DNA of 64,000 nucleotides from Mucilaginibacter sp. (lineage in GTDB: Bacteria > Bacteroidota > Bacteroidia > Sphingobacteriales > Sphingobacteriaceae), in assembly GCA_028287895.1 (NCBI GenBank), contig JAQBOV010000017.1, forward strand, positions 21,061 through 85,060, written 5' to 3'. This document shows positions 24,166 through 31,826 of this stretch, one piece after another (positions within the stretch are counted from its first letter, which is position 1; each line of letters opens with the position of its first letter). A program made the position numbers and the translations under genes. Below the pieces are notes generated by a model that was not told the DNA's origin, made no database searches, and worked only from the letters and a program-made list of their open reading frames with translations.

Positions 24166-27100
24166 TTATTCAGTTTTAACGCTATAAAGGGAAGTTTCTC
24201 CGGTAATAAAAAGGGTTTTATTATCTTTTCCGCCAAAAATCAACGATCCCGGCCTTTCGGGCACTTTGATCATGCCGGTCTGCTTGCCCGATAGGTCAAA
24301 AACATAGATCTCTCCATCAGCGATATAAACATTCCCGTTGCTGTCGACTGCCGAACCGAACTCTCCTTTTTCTGCAAAATATTTCAGATCGGAAAGATAG
24401 CCTCCGGGGCTAACGTTCACTTTTACTGTTCTTTTGTCATACTCATCAGCCACCTGCATCGGCTTACCCGGAAACCCCTGCGACAGGCAGGTTGACCTTG
24501 CCAGGTCATATACAAGGGGGACAATAGTTACCCCGTCCGGCGCTACAAAGCATTCAGTGGCTTTATTGACAGTGACGGTGTTAAAATCATGATAATCACG
24601 CCAGCGATGTCCGGGGTAAAGGGTTTTGTAAACCTGTTTTATGCTTCCCATCGGCGCTTTATCCAGTAAACGGATACTTTCATCAGGGTTTGCCGGATTT
24701 ACAGAATAAACAAGCGTGCCAAAGCCCGAATTTCCCCATCCGCTGAACGAGGTGCCCGCTGCATCAGGCGGATTGGTAAACACCTCGGGTTTACCATTAA
24801 TCAGGTAGCCAGGTTTGGGTACATATTTAAATACGACCAACAGGTTATCCATTTTGTCGCAGGCCAGCGATAAAGGCTCCCATGGGTAATCGGCGAGCAA
24901 ACTGGTACTTCTGTTTTCCGCTGAATATTTATATATCCTGCGCAGGCGTGAATCGCAGAAATAAATATTGCCCTTACTGTCGCTGCAAATGCCTTGAGCA
25001 AATTCAAAACCAGTAGCAAGTTTTTGCATTACATTTTTTGATTGCCATATCATCGCTTCAGTGGCCTTATCGATATAAAGCCTGTTAAATTCCCAGGGGC
25101 GAACGGTGGTATTACTGTTGACATCATATAAAGGCACATTGGTGGTATATTTAATCTGGCTGTAATTATGTACATTCAGAAATTCGATACCGGATGATCC
25201 CCAATTTCGGATTGAATAAGGGTAAGGCTTAATGACACGGATCACCCTGAACATATACAGGTTGGCAAACACCAGATCATGACAGTTTTCCAGCTCCATC
25301 GGCTGGCATTCAGTACTCTCACGGCTTTCTTCCTCCAGTTGCATGGCATAAACCCTGAAATTGGCCACGTTATTAAACCGCACCTCGTTACGGACATGGT
25401 GCTCTATCGACATCGCATAAATATGACTGGGTGTACTCGTATTGGATACGTATGCACCGGCAGCAGCATAAGTACTTGCCGACCATATATTTTCAAATGT
25501 TCCGCCTCCGCCCTCGGTTATCCAAAGGCTCCAGTATTGTGTATCCCATGAGGGGTCGGAACCATTTCCACGGTTTAGCCTGTTGTCTTTTGTTTTATCA
25601 GTCGGCGGTTGTTTCCATATACGCTCCATGCCGCCGTGACCGCCAACAAATTTTACATCATTGAGATAAGAACCCTCTCCGGCTGTCCATTTGCAGGCAA
25701 CTGCACGCGGATTGTCAGCCCCAGTTGACAGTCCTATGCCGGTAACAATATTTCGCCCCCCCTTAGCTGTTTCCAGCAATGCTTTTGGAGACCCGAAGCT
25801 CCCGAATGATTCCGTATTATTAGCCAGTATAAATTGGGTTGCCATGGGGCTCAGTCCTATCAATACGGTGTTAGGTTTTAGTTTGATGGTTTGGCTTACG
25901 CGATACCAGCCAGTGGGTACATAAATGGTCGGATATTTATCAATAGCATCCTGTATGACCTTTGTATCGTCAGTGATTCCGTCGCCTGTTGCACCTAATG
26001 ATTTAAGATTTACCCAGGTATCTATAGCTGGGAAATCCGGAATATCACTTTTGGCAGGTTCAGGCAGATTTTTTAACGGCTCGATATCCTGTATGGTATT
26101 AATCACAGGGTCTGCATGCAAGCTGTCCATCTGCAGGCCATGCATATAATTGTTTACCCGGTAAATATTGCCAGCAACCGTGACTCGCGTTCCGCTCTGT
26201 TTATAGTGTACAAATACAGGTACATCACGGCAGATGATATTTCTAAGGCTAATTTGGTTCCCGGCGTTCTCCTGTTCGCTCACTGTTATCGCCGGGCCTG
26301 AAATATTTTCAAACCGGCAATCTTCCATAAACAGTTTTTCGGTATAGTTGGATTCTATATCGATCACTTCCGGATCATTTTTCACCCGCATACGCACCAT
26401 AGTCAGGCCTGCCTCCCGCGTCAGTATGGCTGCCTTACGCTGTCCTTCAAAATAGGTATCTATCGTCATAAACTGCCACCCCGGTGATGGTTTGGTGGTG
26501 TAGATGCCGTACTGGCCGCCAAAAAAACGAACATCATGCATCTCATTACCTACATCAAACATCCCGGCTTTGCCATTACCGATATTAATATCCACATGTG
26601 AAATAAAGCTGTGCTGGGCATAATGTGTGCGCAGGGCAACTGCATAAGGATTGCCATCCTGAATTTGCAGGTTGATGTTTGATATTGCACTGTAAAAAGT
26701 ACCGGCGCCTGCATCATTTACTTTTTTACCCGGCTGCGTAAGACTGCTGGTAAACCAGATCATATATTTTGCTTTGCCTTTATCGGTACTGTCAGGCGTT
26801 TGAAAACCTGGCGAATTTTTGATCAGGACAATAACCGGTCTCTTTTTACCATAGCCTATTAAACGCACGGCCTGCGGAACGTAGATGGTTTTGCTGATGA
26901 GATAAGTACCCTCCGGAATGAAAAGTATCCCAAAATTATGCTGACTTTTGAGCTCATTGATGGCTTGCTGAAGAACATCGGAAACATCAGCCGAACCATC
27001 CGCTTTAACCGGGTATTTATCTGGTGTAAAGTAGACTGCATCTGAATCCTGTAATCTTTTTTGATAAAATGATATGCCGTTTTCTTTCGTATTAAATCCG

Positions 27101-27174
27101 CGGGACTTGTTTTGACCGATGCTGAATTTAAAGCATAATGAGAGCACGGTAAATGTTAAAATACCTATTTTCAA
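24166..27174 (-). CDS. Secreted double beta-helix (pectate-lyase-3-like) protein with beta-propeller tail
   Basis: The 1002-residue protein (TTG start, signal peptide to about residue 20) has three parts. Residues about 48-340 and 385-720 are two right-handed beta-helix modules of the Pectate_lyase_3/GH55-like type: ADVSDVLQQAINELKSQ and FIPEGTYLISKTIYVP, then LKSLGATGDGITDDTKVIQD and YVPTGWYRVSQTIKLKP. The last 280 residues form an NHL/SMP-30-like propeller (GICSDSKGNIYFCDSRLRRI, AVDSNGNVYIADGEIYVFD). It probably cleaves or binds a plant or microbial glucan or pectin. A GH105-type gene lies 68 nt upstream on the same strand, which suggests pectin or rhamnogalacturonan side-chain breakdown. 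Confidence 0.85.
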   Translation of the reverse strand: MKIGILTFTVLSLCFKFSIGQNKSRGFNTKENGISFYQKRLQDSDAVYFTPDKYPVKADGSADVSDVLQQAINELKSQHNFGILFIPEGTYLISKTIYVPQAVRLIGYGKKRPVIVLIKNSPGFQTPDSTDKGKAKYMIWFTSSLTQPGKKVNDAGAGTFYSAISNINLQIQDGNPYAVALRTHYAQHSFISHVDINIGNGKAGMFDVGNEMHDVRFFGGQYGIYTTKPSPGWQFMTIDTYFEGQRKAAILTREAGLTMVRMRVKNDPEVIDIESNYTEKLFMEDCRFENISGPAITVSEQENAGNQISLRNIICRDVPVFVHYKQSGTRVTVAGNIYRVNNYMHGLQMDSLHADPVINTIQDIEPLKNLPEPAKSDIPDFPAIDTWVNLKSLGATGDGITDDTKVIQDAIDKYPTIYVPTGWYRVSQTIKLKPNTVLIGLSPMATQFILANNTESFGSFGSPKALLETAKGGRNIVTGIGLSTGADNPRAVACKWTAGEGSYLNDVKFVGGHGGMERIWKQPPTDKTKDNRLNRGNGSDPSWDTQYWSLWITEGGGGTFENIWSASTYAAAGAYVSNTSTPSHIYAMSIEHHVRNEVRFNNVANFRVYAMQLEEESRESTECQPMELENCHDLVFANLYMFRVIRVIKPYPYSIRNWGSSGIEFLNVHNYSQIKYTTNVPLYDVNSNTTVRPWEFNRLYIDKATEAMIWQSKNVMQKLATGFEFAQGICSDSKGNIYFCDSRLRRIYKYSAENRSTSLLADYPWEPLSLACDKMDNLLVVFKYVPKPGYLINGKPEVFTNPPDAAGTSFSGWGNSGFGTLVYSVNPANPDESIRLLDKAPMGSIKQVYKTLYPGHRWRDYHDFNTVTVNKATECFVAPDGVTIVPLVYDLARSTCLSQGFPGKPMQVADEYDKRTVKVNVSPGGYLSDLKYFAEKGEFGSAVDSNGNVYIADGEIYVFDLSGKQTGMIKVPERPGSLIFGGKDNKTLFITGETSLYSVKTE

Positions 27175-27242
27175 TTTGATGTTTGATTAGATATGAAATT
27201 TAATGTTTGATTAGTGCTGATTGTTACAAGATGTCAATCAGT

Positions 27243-28349
27243 TCAAGAGTGTTTTAAGATCAGCTTATACATCTCTGAACCGGCTAACAAAAAAGCACCG
27301 GTGCCGTATACTTCCGTATCCTGCTGGCTTACTGTTTCTGGTTTTTCGCCTATCTGTTGTACATATCCCAGTTTACCGTCGCGATGCACGGATACCGTTA
27401 AAGCTTTCCATGCCTTGTGCACCACTTTATGATATTTATCATAAGGCAGCAAACCATTGTTGATGCCATAAGCCAATGCATAGCAATAAAATCCGGTGCC
27501 GCTGGTTTCCTTGACCGGATAGCTCTTAGGGTCAAGTAAAGCTGCGTGCCAGGTGCCATCCTTATGTTGGAGCTTGGCGATTTTTTCGGCCATTTTTCGA
27601 TATAGTTCTTCAAAATGGGCACGCTCGGGATAGTGTGCAGGCATATTATCCAGCATCCTGACCAGTCCCGCCATTACCCAGCCGTTTCCCCGCGACCAAA
27701 ATACTTTTTTCCCGTTAGCCTCTTTTTGGGTAAAAAATCGGCTGTCCCTGTAGTATAGATTTTCGTCTTTATCAAACAGGTAATCGGTTGTTTTGAACCA
27801 CATCTTACTGGCAAAATCAAGATATTTTTTTTCGCCTGTGGCAGATGACAGGTAAGCAAAAGCAGGCGGCCCCATAAACAAGGCATCACACCAGGCCCAT
27901 TCCCTGTTAGCTATGTTGTTCTTCCATTCAAGCGATTCGGCATGTGGCCGGTCTATAATACTATCGGCCAAAGCTTTAAAATGGGCGATCATTGCTGGTT
28001 GTTTATTAATAAGATACAATTGAGAATACATTTGGGCCACGCAATAATCATCAGCCATATTGCGGTTGGGGCCGGTATTCCATTTGAGGCTGTCACCGAT
28101 ACTGTGCATATCGTCAAGGTAAATGGCATTATGGCTAACCTTGTAAAGTGCAACATACCCGGCATAGCAAGCGCCCATTGTCCAATGCCAACTGGGATGT
28201 TTTCGGCCATGCATCTGCCAGGCCCGTAATTGCCAGCTGGCAACTCTATCCATTATTTTTAATACGGAATCCGGTGTTACTTTTTTCTTGGCATATACGG
28301 CTTGCAGATTGAGTGCTGCAAGTAAAAAAACAAGAAGGAACTTTTTCAC
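27243..28349 (-). CDS. GH105/GH88-type unsaturated glucuronyl/rhamnogalacturonyl hydrolase
   Basis: The 368-residue protein (GTG start, signal peptide to about residue 20) has the six-hairpin barrel of GH105/GH88. Supporting motifs are HPSWHWTMGACYAGYVALYK, NMADDYCVAQMYSQLYL with the catalytic-type Asp-Asp, ANREWAWCDALFMGPPAFAYLS with the second Asp, and FWSRGNGWVMAGLVRML. These enzymes remove the 4,5-unsaturated sugar left by polysaccharide lyases. It is followed by the double beta-helix gene, with which it likely forms a two-gene unit for uronic-acid-containing glycans. Confidence 0.92.
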   Translation of the reverse strand: MKKFLLVFLLAALNLQAVYAKKKVTPDSVLKIMDRVASWQLRAWQMHGRKHPSWHWTMGACYAGYVALYKVSHNAIYLDDMHSIGDSLKWNTGPNRNMADDYCVAQMYSQLYLINKQPAMIAHFKALADSIIDRPHAESLEWKNNIANREWAWCDALFMGPPAFAYLSSATGEKKYLDFASKMWFKTTDYLFDKDENLYYRDSRFFTQKEANGKKVFWSRGNGWVMAGLVRMLDNMPAHYPERAHFEELYRKMAEKIAKLQHKDGTWHAALLDPKSYPVKETSGTGFYCYALAYGINNGLLPYDKYHKVVHKAWKALTVSVHRDGKLGYVQQIGEKPETVSQQDTEVYGTGAFLLAGSEMYKLILKHS

Positions 28350-28482
28350 GATAGAACAGGTTTAAAAAATAAAAGTATAAATTAATCGCATTAAGTTGAT
28401 AACAGTAAAAAAAAATAAAAGGTTTGTCCAATATTGTCCGGGCCGATCGTCATCGAGTTAAAAAACTTTAAAATTAAAAACC

Positions 28483-28830
28483 ATGAAAGAATTTTTAATG
28501 ATCTTCAGGAACAATGCACTGCCGGAAGCAAAGTATTCCCCTGATGAAATGCAGGCTATTATGAAACAATGGGAAAACTGGATGGGCGGAATAGCAGCAC
28601 AAAACAAGCTCGCTAATAGCGGCAGCCGTTTAGGCACCGAGGGTTTGACAATCAAACCCGGTAATGTGATCATCAACGGCCCTTATGCTGAAATTAAGGA
28701 AATTGTAGGCGGCTATATCATTGTAAGGGCAGAATCGCTGGAGGAAGCTGCAGAAATAGGCAAGGGCTGTCCCATACTTAACGTAGGCGGAAATGTCGAG
28801 CTGAGAACACAGATTCCGATGAACGGCTAA
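28483..28830 (+). CDS. DGPF/YCII-domain protein, partner of the ECF sigma factor
   Basis: The 115-residue protein shows the YCII/DGPF pattern: EFLMIFRNNALPEAKYSPDEM, MKQWENWMGGIAAQNKLANS, INGPYAEIKEIVGGYIIVRA and ILNVGGNVELRTQIP. DGPF proteins are ferredoxin-like folds of unknown activity that occur next to ECF42-type sigma factors, exactly as here (sigma gene 53 nt downstream). They are thought to be part of the response of that regulator. A terminator hairpin lies between the two genes. Confidence 0.9.
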   Translation: MKEFLMIFRNNALPEAKYSPDEMQAIMKQWENWMGGIAAQNKLANSGSRLGTEGLTIKPGNVIINGPYAEIKEIVGGYIIVRAESLEEAAEIGKGCPILNVGGNVELRTQIPMNG

Positions 28831-28834
28831 TTTT

Positions 28835-28879
28835 AAAGGCTTCTGTTCCCTATATTTACCGGGACAGAAGCCTTTTTAA
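28835..28879 (+). terminator. Terminator/attenuator between DGPF gene and sigma gene
   Basis: GGCTTCTGTTCCC pairs with GGGACAGAAGCC (one bulged T) and TTTTT follows, only 8 nt before the sigma factor ATG. It may end the DGPF transcript or limit sigma expression. The loop contains a TATATTTA promoter-like element. Confidence 0.75.
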
Positions 28880-28883
28880 ATTT

Positions 28884-30128
28884 ATGCAGGAAAAAGAACT
28901 GATACCGCATTTATATCGTTCCGAATTTAGAAAGATAACTACCGTATTATGCAGGTCGTTTGGTATAGAGCATATTTCTGTAGCAGAGGATGTGGTAAGT
29001 GATACGTTTTTATTAGCTGCCGAAACATGGGGTTTAAAAGGTGTGCCAAACAATCCTGCTGCATGGCTTTATGTCGTAGCTAAGAACAAAGCAAAAGACT
29101 TTTTAAAGCGGGAGACACTCTTCACCCAAAAGATCTCGGCTGAAATAATACTGTCAAACTCCGCCTCAAATGAAACGGACCTCGACCTGTCTGCGCAAAA
29201 TATTCAAGACAGCCAGTTGCAGATGATGTTTGCCATTTGCCATCCCGCTATACCACCTGAAGCTCAAATTGGTTTATCCCTGAGGATACTTTGCGGCTTC
29301 AGCATTGATGAAATAGCCCATGCCTTTTTGACCAATAAAGAAACCATTAATAAAAGGCTGTATCGCGCAAAGGAAAAACTGAAACACGTTAAAGTAAAGA
29401 TCGAGTTACCGTCTGATGCCGGCATCGATAAAAGAATAGAAAATGTACTGACCACACTTTACCTTCTGTTTAACGAGGGCTACTATTCTTCGAACCGGAA
29501 TGTTGTATTACGGATGGACCTTTGTCTGGAAGCCATGCGCCTGACCCACATGCTTACCGAAAATGAAAGTACCAATAAACCCTTTGTAAATGCTTTGCTT
29601 GCTTTGATGTGTTTTCACGCCTCAAGGTTTGAGGCTCGGACAAACCCAGAAGGCGAACTTATACTTTATCAGGAGCAAAATACTTCCTTATGGAACAGAG
29701 AATTAATTACCCAGGGAGAATATTACTTAAACAAAGCTGCTACTGGAAATCTATTGTCAAAATACCACCTGGAAGCAGCCATAGGCTACTGGCATACCAT
29801 CACAGATAATGACACCCAAAAATGGGAAAAGATACTTAGCCTGTACAATCAGCTCCTTATGGTTGAATATTCTCCTATCACAGCATTGAACAGGACTTAT
29901 GCATTATCGAAAGTATATAACAATAAAAAGGCCATTCAAGAAGCTGAAAAACTGAGGCTTGATAATAACCATTTATACCATACTTTATTAGGTGAATTAT
30001 ATACAACAATAGATTATACTAAGGCAATACAACATTTGGAATCTGCCTTAAAACTTGCCCGGTCAGCGGCCGATAAAAAAGTAATAAAGGATAAGATCAA
30101 TAAATTGGATAAAGTAAAAAATACTTAA
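28884..30128 (+). CDS. ECF RNA polymerase sigma factor with C-terminal TPR-like extension (ECF42-type)
   Basis: The 414-residue protein has a sigma-2 region (HISVAEDVVSDTFLLAAETW, NPAAWLYVVAKNKAKDFLKR), a sigma-4 region (LSLRILCGFSIDEIAHAFLTNKETINKRLYRAKEKL) and a long C-terminal extension of about 220 residues (residues 190-414) with TLYLLFNEGYYSS, ALLALMCFHASRFEAR and helical repeats near LNRTYALSKVYNNKKAIQEAE. This layout plus a DGPF neighbour is the ECF42 group, where the extension takes over regulation and no anti-sigma factor is used. The inducer is unknown. The start codon is 8 nt past a hairpin. Confidence 0.93.
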   Translation: MQEKELIPHLYRSEFRKITTVLCRSFGIEHISVAEDVVSDTFLLAAETWGLKGVPNNPAAWLYVVAKNKAKDFLKRETLFTQKISAEIILSNSASNETDLDLSAQNIQDSQLQMMFAICHPAIPPEAQIGLSLRILCGFSIDEIAHAFLTNKETINKRLYRAKEKLKHVKVKIELPSDAGIDKRIENVLTTLYLLFNEGYYSSNRNVVLRMDLCLEAMRLTHMLTENESTNKPFVNALLALMCFHASRFEARTNPEGELILYQEQNTSLWNRELITQGEYYLNKAATGNLLSKYHLEAAIGYWHTITDNDTQKWEKILSLYNQLLMVEYSPITALNRTYALSKVYNNKKAIQEAEKLRLDNNHLYHTLLGELYTTIDYTKAIQHLESALKLARSAADKKVIKDKINKLDKVKNT

Positions 30129-30153
30129 TTTAACATCCCCGTCAGACAGATCT

Positions 30154-30489
30154 ATGGCATACGATATAAAGCTGGCCGACCGTGTGCGCGAAGCCCTTGC
30201 AGATACGCCCAATGTGGAAGAAAAGAAAATGTTTCGCGGCGTTACCTTTATGGTGAACGATAAAATGTGCATCAGCGTTAGCGGCGATGAATTAATGCTT
30301 CGCCTCGACCCGGAAATGACCGGGCAGCTCGCTGAGGAAAACGGCACCAGACCCATGATCCACGGTGGCAGGCACATGAAAGGTTTTATTTACATCAGCG
30401 CAGAACGTTTCCGTAACAAGAAGGACTTTGATTACTGGGTAAAGCTTGCATTAGATTATAACCCGAAAGCGAAATCATCAAAGAAATAA
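30154..30489 (+). CDS. TfoX N-terminal domain family protein
   Basis: The 111-residue protein begins with ADRVREALADTPNVEEKKMFRGVTFMVNDKMCISV, the TfoX-N pattern (MFGG-like MFRG, then xFxxxxKMCxxV), and continues LMLRLDPEMTGQL and GRHMKGFIYISAE. Stand-alone TfoX-N proteins are widespread in Bacteroidota and their role is not established; in gammaproteobacteria the domain belongs to a competence regulator. It lies 25 nt after the sigma gene and may be cotranscribed with it. Confidence 0.9.
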   Translation: MAYDIKLADRVREALADTPNVEEKKMFRGVTFMVNDKMCISVSGDELMLRLDPEMTGQLAEENGTRPMIHGGRHMKGFIYISAERFRNKKDFDYWVKLALDYNPKAKSSKK

Positions 30490-30732
30490 AAGTACAGCTG
30501 TTCTGGCTTTTGCGCGATGAACATCTTGAACACCCGTAAATATTTAATGACCAGCTATTTAATTTTTCGCAAGTACGGAAAATAGTGTCGCCAATTGATT
30601 TCACTTGGCCGCGTATTCCGCCAAACCACTATTAGATGAATGAGTGGACAATGCAAGGGGATTTTGGATGATGAATACTGCTTGACTCAGAAAATTTAAT
30701 TTCCTTAAATTTACATTCTTAATCAATATAAC

Positions 30733-31269
30733 ATGAAACCCTTCCCAGTGCCCACCTACGAGCAGGCACCAGCAGATGCCCGTCCTGCATTTGACCAGTT
30801 TAAGAGATTGACCGGAAAAATGCCCAATCTGTATGCCACAATCGGCTATTCAGCCAATGCGCTGAACTCCTATTTACATTATGTGAGCGAGCAGGCCCGC
30901 GGAACTTTCCATGCGAAAGACCGGGAAGCTATTTACCTGATCGTATCGCAATTCAACGGCTGTGAATATTGCCTGGCCTCACATACACAATCGGCCATCA
31001 AAAATGGCTGGAAGGAAGAGGAAACCCTTTTATTACGCGCAGGCACCCATCCTGAACAGAAATGGCAGGTGATCTACCGCGTTATCCGTTCCATAATTGA
31101 ACAAAAGGGCAAGGTAAGCGATGAATTGCTGGATGAGTTTTATGCTTTGGGCTATCATGAAGCTGCAATAATTGATCTGATGGTACTCATCAATGTAATG
31201 AGCTTTACCAATTATACTTATCGCCTGACCCAAATTCCGATAGATTTTCCACTTGCAAAAGATATTTAG
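30733..31269 (+). CDS. Carboxymuconolactone decarboxylase / AhpD-like protein
   Basis: The 178-residue helical protein has the AhpD-type redox centre in KDREAIYLIVSQFNGCEYCLASHTQSAIKNG: a Cys-x2-Cys pair with a following His and an upstream Glu. Such proteins act as peroxidase partners or disulfide reductases, often alkylhydroperoxidase-like. No ahpC lies nearby. A TAAATTTA element is found 19 nt before the start. Confidence 0.92.
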   Translation: MKPFPVPTYEQAPADARPAFDQFKRLTGKMPNLYATIGYSANALNSYLHYVSEQARGTFHAKDREAIYLIVSQFNGCEYCLASHTQSAIKNGWKEEETLLLRAGTHPEQKWQVIYRVIRSIIEQKGKVSDELLDEFYALGYHEAAIIDLMVLINVMSFTNYTYRLTQIPIDFPLAKDI

Positions 31270-31275
31270 AGACGC

Positions 31276-31307
31276 ATTTACAGAGGCGATGCATAGCCTC
31301 TGTAAAT
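31276..31307. terminator. Convergent terminator hairpin
   Basis: ATTTACAGAGGC and GCCTCTGTAAAT form a 12-bp perfect stem with an 8-nt loop between two convergent genes. T-rich sequence follows only weakly. Confidence 0.7.
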
Positions 31308-31316
31308 TGGATTTAT

Positions 31317-31778
31317 TCAACCCGAATGATCATGCAAAATTTTCCAGCCATCTTTTGTATAGATCATAACCAGCGAATAACGGCCCGAACGTTCCGCCAG
31401 GTTATTGCCGGATAAGGTAAATTTGCCGGTTAAAAGTGCATAATTGGCTCCTAACAAGGTTACCTTAAGCTCATCATAATGCAAATTTTGTTTGGGCATT
31501 TTCCCGTTAAAATACTTCTTCCCATACAGATCTTTTATCGCACTTAATCCCACGGGGCCTGTCGGCATCATCATGGTAGATGAACTGGTATACATTTTCA
31601 TAAAACTATCGAGGTCTCCTTTGTTCCAGTCATTTTCAGAATTTTTCATTGCCGAAATAATCGCAGCTTCTTTTGAATGAGCGTCCGCGCCTTGCTGCGC
31701 TTTAACCTGCATTGTCAAAGCAGAAAAAAACAGGAAACAGGATAGAGTTAATTTAACCTTTTGGCTGGATTTCATCAT
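31317..31778 (-). CDS. Secreted SnoaL/DUF4440-like (NTF2-fold) protein
   Basis: The 153-residue protein has a signal peptide (LTLSCFLFFSALTMQVKA) and an NTF2-like cone fold: AIISAMKNSENDWNKGDLDSFMKMYTSSSTMMMPTGPV, then AIKDLYGKKYF, and a C-terminal NLAERSGRYSLVMIYTKDGWKILHDHSG. The closing W-x-I-x2-D/H-S pattern is typical of DUF4440/SnoaL-like proteins. Role unknown; either of two adjacent ATGs may be used. A second NTF2-like secreted protein occurs at 62.4 kb. Confidence 0.85.
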   Translation of the reverse strand: MMKSSQKVKLTLSCFLFFSALTMQVKAQQGADAHSKEAAIISAMKNSENDWNKGDLDSFMKMYTSSSTMMMPTGPVGLSAIKDLYGKKYFNGKMPKQNLHYDELKVTLLGANYALLTGKFTLSGNNLAERSGRYSLVMIYTKDGWKILHDHSG

Positions 31779-31826
31779 GATTCGATTTTATTAAATAGAC
31801 CAATATTAAAAATTAAAATCAGGTGA

